From NCBI RefSeq assembly GCF_019249215.1, contig NZ_JAESDI010000002.1, positions 124,001 to 188,000 of the forward strand: 64,000 nucleotides of DNA. Reading direction: 5' to 3'. A model generated the notes under the pieces. It was not told where the DNA came from and did not search any database. It was given only the letters and a program-made list of their open reading frames with translations. Both the position numbers and the translations under genes were made by a program. Shown one piece after another: positions 44,142 through 54,595 of the stretch; the stretch's first letter is position 1; each line of letters starts with the position of its first letter. The DNA comes from Alteromonas lipotrueae (GTDB lineage: Bacteria > Pseudomonadota > Gammaproteobacteria > Enterobacterales > Alteromonadaceae).

Positions 44142-45026
44142 ATGAAACGGGTTTTCTTGTTCCTTGTTACCAACTTAGCCGTGGTGTTAGTGCTAGGTAT
44201 TGTGCTGAATATTGTGTTTGCTGCTTTTGGTATTGATAACCGCAGTATGACTGGGCTATTAGTTTTCTCTGCGGTTTTTGGTTTTGGCGGTGCGCTTATT
44301 TCATTAGCCATGTCGAAATGGATTGCCAAACGAAGTACGGGAGCCCAAGTGATTGATAACCCCACCACCCCCACTGAACACTGGTTAATTAATATGGTAT
44401 CTGCCCAAGCTAAAAAAGCGGGTATTGGCATGCCCGAGGTGGCTATTTACGACTCACCTGAAATAAACGCCTTTGCGACCGGCATGAATAAGAACAATGC
44501 CTTAGTTGCTGTAAGCAGTGGCTTATTAAATGGTATGAGCGAAGATGAAGCGGAAGCGGTGCTTGCTCATGAAATATCTCACATTGCCAATGGCGACATG
44601 GTTACCCTTACATTAATTCAAGGGGTTGTGAATACCTTCGTTATCTTTTTAGCGCGCGTAATTGCAGGCGCTATTTCTAATGCTGCTCGTGGCAGTAATA
44701 ACGGAAGCAGTGCATTAGGCGGCTTTGCTTACTATGGCATTGTGTTTGTACTAGAAATGCTGTTTGGTATTTTGGCTAGCATTATTGTGATGTGGTTTTC
44801 CCGTCAACGTGAGTACCGGGCCGATGCAGGTTCAGCCAAATTAGTGGGCAGACAAAAAATGATAGCGGCGTTAACGCGCTTAAAATCAAACAGTGAAAGT
44901 CAGTTAGATGGCACCATGATGGCCTTTGGCATTTCGGGTAAGTCAGCATTTTCAGAATTATTTATGAGCCACCCGCCCTTAGATAAGCGTATAGATGTGC
45001 TTAGACGTCGCGCGAAAGCGCAATAA
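44142..45026 (+). CDS. htpX: Membrane protease HtpX
   Basis: This 294-aa M48 metalloprotease has two N-terminal membrane helices, the zinc motif [10 protein letters not shown] near residue 141 and two more helices after it, then the conserved [13 protein letters not shown]. HtpX degrades misfolded inner-membrane proteins together with FtsH. Length and domain order match the family. It precedes a haloacid dehalogenase-like gene by 17 bases. Confidence 0.95.
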   Translation: MKRVFLFLVTNLAVVLVLGIVLNIVFAAFGIDNRSMTGLLVFSAVFGFGGALISLAMSKWIAKRSTGAQVIDNPTTPTEHWLINMVSAQAKKAGIGMPEVAIYDSPEINAFATGMNKNNALVAVSSGLLNGMSEDEAEAVLAHEISHIANGDMVTLTLIQGVVNTFVIFLARVIAGAISNAARGSNNGSSALGGFAYYGIVFVLEMLFGILASIIVMWFSRQREYRADAGSAKLVGRQKMIAALTRLKSNSESQLDGTMMAFGISGKSAFSELFMSHPPLDKRIDVLRRRAKAQ

Positions 45027-45043
45027 TAAAGGGAGTTACTAGC

Positions 45044-45724
45044 ATGACAGCACCTAAAGCGATTTTTTTCGACATTAACGAAACCTTGCTTGATATGGCA
45101 GAAATGAAGCATGGTTTAGCGCCATTACTCGGTGGCAATGAAGACTTAGTCGATTTGTGGTTTGCCAACCTTTTACATCACTCCCTTGTCGATATAGCTT
45201 CTAACCAGTTTCATGATTTTATCAACATTGGAGCAGCTGCTTTGGTGATGGTGGCGCATAGTAAAGGTTTTACGGTTTCTGAAGATGAAGCCCTTAACGC
45301 CATAAAAAGCCACATTACCAAGCTTCCTGCGCATGATGATGTAAAGCCAACACTTTCAAAGCTGCAATCGTTAAATGTACCCTTAGTGGCGCTATCCAAC
45401 TCCTCTATTGAAGGGCTAAAAGCGCAGCTGGAATTTGCAGGTATTTGTGAACGCTTTTCGCATGTACTCAGCACGGAACAAATTAAAACGTATAAGCCTT
45501 ACCCCGAAGTATACCGCTGGGCATGTAAAGAAGTTGGCGTTGAGCCCAAAGGAGCCATGATGGTAGCCGCACATGGGTGGGATGTCAGTGGTGCGAAGGC
45601 TATTGGTATGCAAACCACGTTTGTGAGCAGACCTGGCAAGATAATGTATCCGTTAGGACTTACACCCGACTTGATTGTGGAAAGTTTAACTGAGCTTGAG
45701 CAAGCAATGAAAAAGGGTGCATAG
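45044..45724 (+). CDS. Haloacid dehalogenase-like hydrolase (type II)
   Basis: This 226-aa HAD enzyme has motif I IFFDINETLLDM, motif II PLVALSNSS near residue 115 and a lysine in KTYKPYPEVY. The ALSNSS...HGWDVSGAK pattern matches (S)-2-haloacid dehalogenases, but the motif is shared with other HAD phosphatases. GGGAG precedes the start. It is likely co-transcribed with htpX. Confidence 0.85.
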   Translation: MTAPKAIFFDINETLLDMAEMKHGLAPLLGGNEDLVDLWFANLLHHSLVDIASNQFHDFINIGAAALVMVAHSKGFTVSEDEALNAIKSHITKLPAHDDVKPTLSKLQSLNVPLVALSNSSIEGLKAQLEFAGICERFSHVLSTEQIKTYKPYPEVYRWACKEVGVEPKGAMMVAAHGWDVSGAKAIGMQTTFVSRPGKIMYPLGLTPDLIVESLTELEQAMKKGA

Positions 45725-45755
45725 AACACCCTTGATATATAAAGTGTAGCAGGCT

Positions 45756-46025
45756 TTAGTTATCAGTTTTAGCAACTAATTGTCTGCCTTTAAACCCTTT
45801 TGATGAACAGTTTGAACGCTTAGTTTCTAGCGCGCCCAACTGTCGCTTTAACCAAGACTTTTGAATACCCGATTTAGCTGCATCCATTTCACCACTCACT
45901 CGTGAAATTTCTTTACCCACATTCACGCATGCTTTAGCGGTTGGTTGAAACCCGCCATTTGCCAAGGCTGCAGAAGAAAATGCTGCGGATGATAATACCA
46001 TTGCGATTAGCGCTTGCTGTTTCAT
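45756..46025 (-). CDS. Small exported protein, DUF1090-like
   Basis: The likely start at 46025 gives an 89-residue protein with a signal peptide (MKQQALIAMVLSSAAFSSAALA) and two cysteines in the mature part. The remainder is a short basic helical region (KEISRVSGEMDAAKSGIQKSW). It resembles small periplasmic DUF1090-like proteins, but weakly. It is convergent with the HAD gene. An ATG 12 codons upstream lacks a signal peptide at the right place. Confidence 0.6.
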   Translation of the reverse strand: MKQQALIAMVLSSAAFSSAALANGGFQPTAKACVNVGKEISRVSGEMDAAKSGIQKSWLKRQLGALETKRSNCSSKGFKGRQLVAKTDN

Positions 46026-46061
46026 ACATGTCCCCAACGGCCTGATATCGTTCAAGCTCAT

Positions 46062-46436
46062 TTGTTTTCGGTAGAGAAGGCTATGTGATGCCTTGATTTG
46101 TTTTGAAACTATAGCAATTATGATCTTATTTTTAGGTGTTAGGAATTATACCTAATGATAATAAATTCAGGTATACCGTAACGACCCATGCCTTTTATTT
46201 CCCCATCATGTATTCGTATTTCTCATGATTTTTTAGGGGCGTTGCTAATGTTTCTTATATTGTTATCGGCCTATTGTAAGCATTCACGATAACCATTCCG
46301 TAGTTGAGGTTACAGTAACAGCTTTCTGTAACAGCAATGTAATCGTGACAACAGATCCGCTTCATTAAAACATCAATTAAATCAGCTAACAAGCTAAGTG
46401 CAAACTTAGCGGCAACATAGATTAAACAAAAACCAA
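46062..46436. other. Intergenic stretch before cheB
   Basis: No gene was found. It holds the promoter of the small exported protein on one side and the end of the chemotaxis operon on the other. A hairpin GTTACAG/CTGTAAC (46309-46332) is the only structure of note; it has no T run. Confidence 0.5.
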
Positions 46437-47483
46437 TTAAAGCCGAGTACCCACGCCAATCGACTCTAATGTATCGAGTATAGCATCTGCTAGCGAAGCT
46501 AGCGGCGTAACATGGCTAGCCGCATTTAATTCTATCGCCACTTTGGGCATGCCAAATACAACACAGCTTTTTTCATCTTGGCAAAACGTAGTGGCTCCTT
46601 GCTGTCTCATTTGCCGTAATCCGTTTGCACCATCCCGTCCCATACCGGTTAGCAACACACCAACAGCATTTGCCCCTGCATTAACCGCTAATGAATTAAA
46701 AAGCACGTCTACTGAAGGCTTGTGCCCCGACTCTCTTGGGCCATCAGACAAGGCAATTCGATAATCTGCGCCGCTGCGCTCAACAACGAGGTGCTTATCA
46801 CCCGGCGCTAAATAGGCATGTCCAGGTAATAAACGCTCTCCGCCTTTTGCTTCACTAACCTCCACTTCACATAAGCTATTTAATCTGCGGGCGTAGGTTG
46901 TCGTAAAACCCGGCGGCATGTGCTGGGTAATAACAGTGGCAGGCGCGTTTCTAGGGAAATGCATGAGTACATCTTTAATCGCTTCAGTGCCGCCAGTAGA
47001 AGCCCCAATTCCTATTACCTTTTCACTGCCAGTGTAACGCATGGCCGCATGTTGTGACGCCCGCGACTGTGTAGGCGCACTCAGTGTGGAATGCGCCGCC
47101 ATTCTAATTTTTTCCGTTATTACTGCCCGATACTCTTCCATACCTTGCACCACACCTAACTTAGGTTTTGGAACAAAATCTACCGCCCCCAACTCTAACG
47201 AGCGAAGCGTAGCATCCGCCCCCTTTTCCGTTAACGTAGACACCATAACTACCGGTGTGGGGCATGCTTTCATCATGACCTCTAAAAAACGTAAGCCATC
47301 CACTTTAGGCATTTCAATATCTAGAGTGATCACATTAGGCTTAAACTCTTGTACCATTTTCTTTGCTACAAACGCATCGGGTGCCGCCCCAACCAAAAGC
47401 ATGTCAGCTTCATTGTTAATAATTTCAGATAACAACTGCCTGATAAGTGCAGAGTCATCTACCACGAGAACTTTGATGGGCAT
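46437..47483 (-). CDS. cheB: Chemotaxis methylesterase/deamidase CheB
   Basis: This 348-aa protein has an N-terminal receiver domain (VVDDSALIRQ, phosphoacceptor Asp in ITLDIEMP) and a C-terminal methylesterase with the triad Ser in GIGASTGG, His in TQHMPPG and Asp near GMGRDGANG. It removes methyl groups from chemoreceptors for adaptation. It overlaps the end of cheD by 29 bases, so it is translationally coupled. Length is normal. Confidence 0.96.
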   Translation of the reverse strand: MPIKVLVVDDSALIRQLLSEIINNEADMLLVGAAPDAFVAKKMVQEFKPNVITLDIEMPKVDGLRFLEVMMKACPTPVVMVSTLTEKGADATLRSLELGAVDFVPKPKLGVVQGMEEYRAVITEKIRMAAHSTLSAPTQSRASQHAAMRYTGSEKVIGIGASTGGTEAIKDVLMHFPRNAPATVITQHMPPGFTTTYARRLNSLCEVEVSEAKGGERLLPGHAYLAPGDKHLVVERSGADYRIALSDGPRESGHKPSVDVLFNSLAVNAGANAVGVLLTGMGRDGANGLRQMRQQGATTFCQDEKSCVVFGMPKVAIELNAASHVTPLASLADAILDTLESIGVGTRL

Positions 47484-48087
47484 TGTCAGGCTCCGTTAGC
47501 GAGAAATCATCGGGATTGGCTTGCTGAGATAGCAGCACTCGGTGGTTAGATTCACGCTCATACAAGCTGGTATTATTAAAGTTTCTAATTCGCTTCATAT
47601 AAACATTACCTTCATCGGGTAAAAAGTATATTTTGCGGGCGTAGTCTGACATTAAGTCGCTATTTAATAGAGGTATGTTTTCCCTGGTTAAATAGTTAAC
47701 AACAAACTCAGCGTTAATTCTTCCAATATCTTGTTGCACAAACCCAGCGAGCACTTTGCCACCGCCAAAGGCCTTGGCCACTAGCTTTTCTTTTCGTGCC
47801 CCTAGTGTAATGAGCTTATCAATAAGCATATCCATTGCATGCACACCGTATTTAGATGCAAGATTGCTGTCTAGCTCACTGGCTAAATTCAATTCAGGCA
47901 ACATGAAATGATTCATGCCACCAATTTTCTTTTCTGGGTCGTAAATACACGCGGCAACACAGGAACCTAAAATTGTAACCAACACCTTATTTGAAGCGGT
48001 AGCAACGTATTGCCCGGGTAATAATTTAACGGCTTCTTTTCGAAATCGGTTATCGAAGTAACTGATAGGTTGTTCATCTTGGCTCAT
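47455..48087 (-). CDS. cheD: Chemoreceptor glutamine deamidase CheD
   Basis: This 210-aa protein has the CheD core: TILGSCVAACIYD with the catalytic cysteine near residue 37, GGMNHFMLP with the histidine, and KAFGGGKVL. CheD converts receptor glutamines to glutamates and often links to CheC or CheY. It follows cheR by 14 bases in the operon and overlaps cheB. Confidence 0.95.
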   Translation of the reverse strand: MSQDEQPISYFDNRFRKEAVKLLPGQYVATASNKVLVTILGSCVAACIYDPEKKIGGMNHFMLPELNLASELDSNLASKYGVHAMDMLIDKLITLGARKEKLVAKAFGGGKVLAGFVQQDIGRINAEFVVNYLTRENIPLLNSDLMSDYARKIYFLPDEGNVYMKRIRNFNNTSLYERESNHRVLLSQQANPDDFSLTEPDNAHQSSRGR

Positions 48088-48101
48088 ACTGCTAACCCCT
48101 T

Positions 48102-48932
48102 TTAATTTACTGGCCGATAAATAGTTTTACCCATAGGCCGCACCAACTCGGGGTACATAGTGAAATTTTCAGAATGACCGGCTACATACATTCCCTCAGG
48201 TGTCATTAACGTAACCATTCGGGATAGAATTTTGCGCTGAGTGTCTCGATCGAAGTAGATCATGACGTTTCGACAAAAAATAATATCTATTGGGCTTTCA
48301 ATCTCCCATGTGGGCGACATCAGGTTTAGGGTTTCAAACTGCACCATACGCCTCAGTTCATCGGCCACACGCACTTTTCCTAGCTGCGTGCCCTTTCCCT
48401 TATAGAAAAACTGTTGTCGATAGTCAGCAGGTAATTGTTCAATGCCGCTAGCGCTGTAAACCCCTGACGCCGCCTTTTGCAACACTCTGCTATCAATATC
48501 AGTGGCAACAATAGACACTGGAGGGGTAAAGGTGCCAAAGACCGAGGCCACTGTCATTGCGATGGAATAAGGCTCTTCCCCCGTACTACTGGCCGAACAC
48601 CAAATGCGTTTTGTGTTGGGATGCTGCTTTAAGTACGTTGAAAGCGCTTCAAAATGATGAGGCTCTCTGAAGAAGGAGGTTAAATTAGTCGTCAGCGCAT
48701 TAACAAAATGCTCTTGTTCTTGGTGGTTGTGGGCCACCATTTCCAAGTAGTCATTGAAACGGGTTAATTTTAATATGCGCAAGCGCCGCGCTAAACGGCT
48801 ATACACCATGGCATCTTTAGAGTCGGCTAGCCGAATACCGGCACGCTCAAACAGTAAGCGCCTAACTCTATCGAAGTCTCGCCGACTGTAGGCAAATTCC
48901 CTTTGCGCCACTACTTCGTGTAACTCCGTCAT
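48102..48932 (-). CDS. cheR: Chemotaxis methyltransferase CheR
   Basis: This 276-aa protein has the CheR N-terminal helices and a SAM-binding domain with RIWCSASSTGEEPYSIAM and IIFCRNVMIYFDRDTQRKIL. It methylates receptor glutamates using S-adenosylmethionine. The four-base gap to the receptor gene and the receptor's C-terminal EWEAF tail suggest a docking site for CheR. Confidence 0.96.
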   Translation of the reverse strand: MTELHEVVAQREFAYSRRDFDRVRRLLFERAGIRLADSKDAMVYSRLARRLRILKLTRFNDYLEMVAHNHQEQEHFVNALTTNLTSFFREPHHFEALSTYLKQHPNTKRIWCSASSTGEEPYSIAMTVASVFGTFTPPVSIVATDIDSRVLQKAASGVYSASGIEQLPADYRQQFFYKGKGTQLGKVRVADELRRMVQFETLNLMSPTWEIESPIDIIFCRNVMIYFDRDTQRKILSRMVTLMTPEGMYVAGHSENFTMYPELVRPMGKTIYRPVN

Positions 48933-48935
48933 ACA

Positions 48936-51461
48936 CTAAAAGGCCTCCCATTCTGCTTCATCCGGCGACATTGGGTTTAACGATACTCTTGGCTTAGAAG
49001 GCCCAGGCCCCGATATCGCTCTTGGAGAAGATGTAGGAAACGATGCCATGCTATTCGATGACGTAGAGGCTGAACTAAAGCTCTGTTGCCCCACTTTAAA
49101 TACAGCTACCCGCTGTGCTAATTGCCCAGACTGCTGCCTCATACTGTCTGCGGCGGCTGCCGCTTCTTCTACAAGTGCTGCATTTTGTTGTGTCATTTCA
49201 TCCATTTGCACAACAGCGTTGTTTACCTCTTGAATACCGGTGGCTTGCTCGGAGCTTGCCGCGGCAATTTCTGACATAATATCGTTCACCCGCTTAATTG
49301 CCGTCACAATATCCGCCATGGTTTCACCAGACTTATTCACCAACACATTGCCGTTAGTAATCTTCTCTACCGAGGTTGAAATAAGCCCTTTAATATCTTT
49401 AGCCGCTTCAGCCGAGCGTTGGGCTAATGTGCGTACTTCCGATGCTACTACTGCAAACCCACGGCCTTGCTCGCCAGCTCGCGCCGCTTCTACTGCGGCG
49501 TTTAGAGCTAATATGTTGGTTTGAAATGCAATGCCGTCAATAACACCAATAATGTCAGATATGCGCTGGGCCGAATCGTTGATTTCCCCCATGGTGTGAA
49601 CCACTTTTTCAATTACCTTTCCGCCTTCTGATGCCACATCAGATGCCTGACTGGCCAAGCCTTTCGCTTGGTCAGCATTTTCCGCATTCAGTTTTACCGT
49701 ACCTGTGAGCTCTTCCATGGCCGATGCCGTTTCTTCTAGGCTAGACGCTTGCTGCTCGGTTCGACTTGATAGGTCGGCATTTCCTGTCGCAATTTCATTA
49801 GAAGCAGTATCAATAGTTTCCACCGCATCGTGAATTTTGATGATGGTGTCGCGTAGTTCATCCACGAATTGATTGATTGACTCGCCAAGTACTTTAAAGT
49901 CGCCATCTAGCGGCTCTTCAATGTTATGCAATAAATCGCCTTCGGTAAGCTTAGACATCACGGTTTTAATGCTGTCTACCGCAACCGTGCGCCCCGTAAT
50001 ATCGGTGGCGTACTTCACTACCCTAAACGGTTTGCCGTTTTGGTCTAATATGGGGTTATAAGAGGCCTGAATATAAACCGCATTGCCTAATTTGCTAATA
50101 CGCTTGTATTCGCCACTGGCGTAAACCCCCTTGCGTAGTTGTTCCCAAAACGCCGCGTATTCTGGGCTATTTTTGTAAGCAGCCTCTACGAATATGCTGT
50201 GATGCTTTCCTTTCACTTCATCTAGGGTGTAACCAAGTGCCGATAAGAAATTACTGTTGGCATCTAAAATCACGCCGTCTAAATCAAATTCGATAACCGC
50301 TTGAGATTTACTAATAGCGGTTAGTTGCCCTTCGAAGTAAGCGTTCTTAGCTTTTTCTGCGGTAATATCAGTGGCGAATTTCACAACCTTAAAAGGTTGC
50401 CCGTTGCTGTCTAAAATAGGGTTATAAGAAGCTTGGATCCAAATTTCACTGCCCCCTTTGCCTAACCTTTTAAATTCACCTGTTCGATAATTACCTGCTT
50501 GCAAATCTTTCCAGAATGCAGCGTATTCAGGGCTAAGTTTTACCTCTTTTTCCACGAACGTACTGTGATGCTTTCCTTTGATTTCCTCTAAGGAATACCC
50601 CATCACACTAAGAAAGTTATTATTCGCGGTTAGAATATTGCCTTGTAAGTCGAATTCAATAACGGCTTGAGACTTACTAATCGCGTTAATTTGCCCTTCA
50701 TAATCGGCGTTTTGCTTTTTCTCAGCGGTAATATCAATAGCAAATTTTACAATAGCGATAACCTCGCCATTGTGATCAAAAATAGGGTTATAAGAAGCTT
50801 GGATCCAAACGTCTTCGCCCTTGTTATTTACTCGGCAAAACTCACCGCTGTGTGCTTCACCGCTTCGCAATACTGACCAAAAATCTTTATATTCTTGGCT
50901 ACTGGCGTATTCACGAGTGACAAACAGGCTGTGATGCTTACCTTTAATTTCGCTTTCTGAATACCCCATGGCAGATAGAAAGTTTTCATTTGCTTTAACA
51001 ATATTGCCGTCGGGAGAAAAAAGAATAACCGCTTGGCTTCGGTTAATGGCATTAACCATACCCTCGCGCTGATCTTCCTGTTCGTTATCGCTCCATTGCA
51101 CAACATACTGCGCTGGATCTGAGCTTGACGCGCTAAGCGCGGTAATATTAAGAGTAAATGCGGTCTGGGCCAATTGTGCATATAGGCTTGCTTCACGGCA
51201 CTGCAAAATGTCATTCAGAAGTTGGGTATTTCCCTTTACGGTCGTCGACAAATTCTGCCCCTTCAAAGCAGCATGGCCACCAAAATCATCAGGGTATTGT
51301 TGCGCCAACGCTAAAAAAGCGGGGTTGTGATATACAATATTACCCGCGCCATCAATTACCATAATGCTTGCGGTGCTTGCATCGAGAATTTGCGTTTTTA
51401 GCTGCGCCTCGTGCTGTGCAGCTTTAAGCTCATCATTGTTGAGAAAGTTAAACACGCCCAT
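48936..51461 (-). CDS. Soluble methyl-accepting chemotaxis protein with four PAS domains
   Basis: This 841-aa receptor has no membrane helix. It starts with a divergent PAS domain (about 25-130) and continues with three closely similar PAS/PAC units (about 138-255, 260-377, 382-499), then a short linker and a cytoplasmic signalling domain with the highly conserved hairpin tip ([20 protein letters not shown]). PAS domains of this kind bind haem, flavin or small ligands and sense redox or oxygen. The C-terminus ends EWEAF, like CheR-binding pentapeptides. The gene lies between cheR and cheW. Confidence 0.92.
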   Translation of the reverse strand: MGVFNFLNNDELKAAQHEAQLKTQILDASTASIMVIDGAGNIVYHNPAFLALAQQYPDDFGGHAALKGQNLSTTVKGNTQLLNDILQCREASLYAQLAQTAFTLNITALSASSSDPAQYVVQWSDNEQEDQREGMVNAINRSQAVILFSPDGNIVKANENFLSAMGYSESEIKGKHHSLFVTREYASSQEYKDFWSVLRSGEAHSGEFCRVNNKGEDVWIQASYNPIFDHNGEVIAIVKFAIDITAEKKQNADYEGQINAISKSQAVIEFDLQGNILTANNNFLSVMGYSLEEIKGKHHSTFVEKEVKLSPEYAAFWKDLQAGNYRTGEFKRLGKGGSEIWIQASYNPILDSNGQPFKVVKFATDITAEKAKNAYFEGQLTAISKSQAVIEFDLDGVILDANSNFLSALGYTLDEVKGKHHSIFVEAAYKNSPEYAAFWEQLRKGVYASGEYKRISKLGNAVYIQASYNPILDQNGKPFRVVKYATDITGRTVAVDSIKTVMSKLTEGDLLHNIEEPLDGDFKVLGESINQFVDELRDTIIKIHDAVETIDTASNEIATGNADLSSRTEQQASSLEETASAMEELTGTVKLNAENADQAKGLASQASDVASEGGKVIEKVVHTMGEINDSAQRISDIIGVIDGIAFQTNILALNAAVEAARAGEQGRGFAVVASEVRTLAQRSAEAAKDIKGLISTSVEKITNGNVLVNKSGETMADIVTAIKRVNDIMSEIAAASSEQATGIQEVNNAVVQMDEMTQQNAALVEEAAAAADSMRQQSGQLAQRVAVFKVGQQSFSSASTSSNSMASFPTSSPRAISGPGPSKPRVSLNPMSPDEAEWEAF

Positions 51462-51512
51462 AACCAGTTCATCCTAAATTTGCGAAATTTTTTACCGTTA
51501 CCGTCTTAGTTG

Positions 51513-52016
51513 TTACGCGTCTTCGTTAACGCTTTGGGGAGCAACTAAGCCCATTTCTTCGCTGGTGATAAGGCTTTCAATATTCACCAGAATAACCATC
51601 TGACCATCTACATCTGCTAACCCATGCAAGTACCGGCTGTCAAAAGCCACACCAAATTCAGGCGGAGCTAGAATTTGGTCTTCCATTAACCGAATAACAT
51701 CCGATACGCCATCTACCACAATGCCCACAATGCGATCTTGTATATTGAGCATAATCACGATGGTAAATTCGGTATAAGTGGCTTCGCCAACGTTGAATTT
51801 AAGGCGTAAATCTACAATAGGTACAATGTCCCCTCGCAAATTGATTACCCCTTTGATAAACGCTGGCGCATTTGCAATTTTAGTGACTTGCTCATAGCCA
51901 CGAATTTCTTTCACGGTTTTGATATCTAAAGCGTAGTGCTCATCGGCAAGCACAAAGCTTAGATATTCCTTGTCATCGCCCCCGATAACAGCCTGATGTA
52001 ATGCGGTATCACTCAT
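51513..52016 (-). CDS. cheW: Chemotaxis coupling protein CheW
   Basis: This 167-aa protein is a single CheW domain (YLSFVLADEHYALDIKTVKEI...INLRGDIVPIVDLRLKF...DGVSDV). It couples receptors to CheA in the cytoplasmic array. It overlaps the end of cheA by 4 bases. Confidence 0.95.
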   Translation of the reverse strand: MSDTALHQAVIGGDDKEYLSFVLADEHYALDIKTVKEIRGYEQVTKIANAPAFIKGVINLRGDIVPIVDLRLKFNVGEATYTEFTIVIMLNIQDRIVGIVVDGVSDVIRLMEDQILAPPEFGVAFDSRYLHGLADVDGQMVILVNIESLITSEEMGLVAPQSVNEDA

Positions 52017-54133
52017 GCGAGCATGTCCTCTATTTGACTTGAGGTATAAGTAGTTGCGATAGAGTCGGCATCAATAATGAGTGCAACTTTTCCGTCGCCC
52101 ATGATGGTAGCGCCTGCAATTCCGGCTACTTTTCGGTAGTGATCTTCTAAACTTTTTATTACCACTTGTTGCTGACCAACTAAGGCATCTACAAGTACTC
52201 CGAAGCGCTTCTTACTGCTTTCAAGTAATACAACAATGGCTTCGGTGGGTTTACGGTTGGCGTTTTCTACATCCATATAGTCGTGAAGAGGGACGAGGGG
52301 CCAGTATTGGTCGCGTATATAAAGTACCGTATCGTTGCCCAAGGTTTTAAGTTGACTGGCTGTGGGTTGAAAAGACTCCACAATGTTGAGCAACGGTATT
52401 ACAAAAATCTGACTTCCCACCGACACGCACATGCCATCAACAATAGCGAGGGTGAGCGGTAAATGTATGAAAAAGCCCGAGCCCTCTCCTAATGAAGACT
52501 CTATTTCAATACGCCCACCAATGGCTTCAATATTCCGCCGTACCACATCCATACCCACACCACGGCCAGACACATCGGTTACCGCTTCGGCAGTTGAAAA
52601 ACCGGCTTGAAAGATAAGCTGCCATACTTCGCTGTCTGGTATGTCATCGTTAACGGCTAATCCATTTGTGCGTGCTTTATCTAAAATACGCGCCCGGTTC
52701 AGCCCGCCGCCATCATCGATAATACTGATAATAATACTGCCGCCTTTTTGCTCAGCGCCTAATATCACGGTGCCCATTTCTGACTTACCGGCGGCACGTC
52801 GCTTTTCGGGCAACTCAATACCATGATCGATACTGTTTCTAACCAAATGCGTTAACGGGTCGACAAGCTTTTCAATCAGGCTTTTATCGATTTCTGTGTG
52901 AGCGCCCTGTAAGACTAAATCTACTTTTTTGTCTAGCTTGCCAGCCAAATCACGAACTAGCCTAGGAAAGCGATTGAATGTAGCTGTCAGCGGTAACATT
53001 CTGACCGACATTACCGACTCTTGAATTTCACGAGTGTTGCGCTGTAACTCGTCTATCGCTACTTGCAAACGCTCGCCTACCTGCCCATCCACTTCCTGCC
53101 CAATCAGGGACAACATAGACTGGGTAATAACAAGTTCACCAACGAGGTTGACCATGGCATCTATTTTACCGGTATCTACTCGAATAGAGGCACTGTCTCG
53201 TCCACCGGTTTTTCTAGCGGGTCTGGCTGGCGACTTTGAAATACTGGGCGGTGGCGAGGTGGATTTATTTGCAGCAGTATCTGGTGCGACAGAGCTCTGT
53301 ATGGCATTAGTTGGAACCGGCGAGCTCTGCACAGGTGACGCAGCCGACTGTGTGCCCACGGAATCATTCGCTTTTACGTTTGGTGGGGGGATATCTGCAG
53401 TGTCGAAAAAACCAAAGCTATCGTCACTGGCTAGTGACTTAATTACGGGTACTTCTGGTTCATCGAAAAAGCCGAAGCCGTCGTCTTCCACGCTAGCCGT
53501 TGTTTCGCTGGGCGTATCATCAAAGAACCCAAAACCATCATCAGTTTGTGTCGACAATTCGCTGTCGGTGTTCGCGCTCTGCTGGCTGGTACCTATGTGC
53601 GTGTCTGGCTCATCATCAAAAAAGCCAAAGGCGTCGCCGCTGTCGCTATGTGTACTATCGTTGCCATTGTCGAAGCCGTTACCGCTATCGACATTCTGAT
53701 GGTTGGAAGTCTCAATATTGGTATCGGGTGCTGTTGTTTCTTGGGTTTCTGTTAGCGCCTTTTCTAGTTTGGTAATACTAACTGCAATAGCCTGTTCTGG
53801 CACATCTACTTGATTGCGATAGGCCGCTAACGTCGCTTTCAATACATCTAGGGTTTCAAGCAATAAGTTAACTATATTGGTGGTAACAGATAGCTCTTGA
53901 TTGCGGGCCTTATCTAACAAGTTTTCCATTACATGAGTAAGGTTCATTAAGGCGTTGAAGCCAAAAATGCCACTTCCCCCTTTAATAGAATGGGCTGCGC
54001 GGAAAATACTGTTGAGTTCTTCCGAGTCAGGCGAGTCTACATCAAGGCTAATTAGCAGTTGTTCCATGTCGTCGAGATGCTCATCGCTCTCGTCAAAGAA
54101 CACGCCATGAAATTGCTCAATATCGATGCTCAT
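52013..54133 (-). CDS. cheA: Chemotaxis histidine kinase CheA with repeated FGFFD motifs
   Basis: This 706-aa kinase has an HPt domain (phosphorylated His48 in RAAHSIKGGSG), a long acidic linker with four FGFFD motifs (residues 169, 201, 220, 240), a Pro/Ser-rich stretch, then the dimerisation, ATPase (NSIDHGIE, DDGGGLN, GRGVGMDVV) and CheW-like domains. No clear P2 domain is seen; the FGFFD linker stands where P2 would be. It phosphorylates CheY and CheB. Confidence 0.95.
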   Translation of the reverse strand: MSIDIEQFHGVFFDESDEHLDDMEQLLISLDVDSPDSEELNSIFRAAHSIKGGSGIFGFNALMNLTHVMENLLDKARNQELSVTTNIVNLLLETLDVLKATLAAYRNQVDVPEQAIAVSITKLEKALTETQETTAPDTNIETSNHQNVDSGNGFDNGNDSTHSDSGDAFGFFDDEPDTHIGTSQQSANTDSELSTQTDDGFGFFDDTPSETTASVEDDGFGFFDEPEVPVIKSLASDDSFGFFDTADIPPPNVKANDSVGTQSAASPVQSSPVPTNAIQSSVAPDTAANKSTSPPPSISKSPARPARKTGGRDSASIRVDTGKIDAMVNLVGELVITQSMLSLIGQEVDGQVGERLQVAIDELQRNTREIQESVMSVRMLPLTATFNRFPRLVRDLAGKLDKKVDLVLQGAHTEIDKSLIEKLVDPLTHLVRNSIDHGIELPEKRRAAGKSEMGTVILGAEQKGGSIIISIIDDGGGLNRARILDKARTNGLAVNDDIPDSEVWQLIFQAGFSTAEAVTDVSGRGVGMDVVRRNIEAIGGRIEIESSLGEGSGFFIHLPLTLAIVDGMCVSVGSQIFVIPLLNIVESFQPTASQLKTLGNDTVLYIRDQYWPLVPLHDYMDVENANRKPTEAIVVLLESSKKRFGVLVDALVGQQQVVIKSLEDHYRKVAGIAGATIMGDGKVALIIDADSIATTYTSSQIEDMLA

Positions 54134-54169
54134 TCTGAATCCTTCCAGACAGGTAAAATGTGAAAAGGA

Positions 54170-54535
54170 TTAGCCCAAAACGCGCTTTGTCACATCCAAT
54201 AACTTATTAGGATCGAAAGGTTTCACCATCCAACCCGTGGCACCCGCTGCTTTCCCCTTCGCTTTCATCTCTGGGCCCGCTTCAGTGGTCAGCATAACAA
54301 TAGGCGTGCGATTGAAACCGTTTAAGCTACGCAAGTTTTTGATGAGTGTTAAACCGTCCATGCGGGGCATGTTTTGGTCGGTCAATACAAATCCAAATTG
54401 CTGAGATTTACATTTATCCAGTGCTTCTTGACCATCTTGTGCGGTGGTAACTGTATATCCAGCCCCTTTTAAGGTCATCTCGACCATTTGACGAATTGAT
54501 ATAGAATCGTCGACTACTAAAATATGCTTGCTCAT
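54170..54535 (-). CDS. cheY: Chemotaxis response regulator CheY
   Basis: This 121-aa protein is a single receiver domain (VVDDSISIRQMVEMTLKGAG, LTDQNMPRMDG with the phosphoacceptor Asp, and the conserved Lys in MVKPFDP). It is the first gene of the kinase cluster, 36 bases before cheA. It should carry the signal to the flagellar motor or another output. Confidence 0.95.
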   Translation of the reverse strand: MSKHILVVDDSISIRQMVEMTLKGAGYTVTTAQDGQEALDKCKSQQFGFVLTDQNMPRMDGLTLIKNLRSLNGFNRTPIVMLTTEAGPEMKAKGKAAGATGWMVKPFDPNKLLDVTKRVLG

Positions 54536-54595
54536 ACTTTCTATTCCCTAACAGCTTAAAAGTAATAACTTTTTGATGTAAAAATCCTTTGTACC

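Noticed and set aside
53034..53775. Open + strand frames opposite cheA
   Set aside because: They come from the biased codons of the acidic linker and have no start signals.
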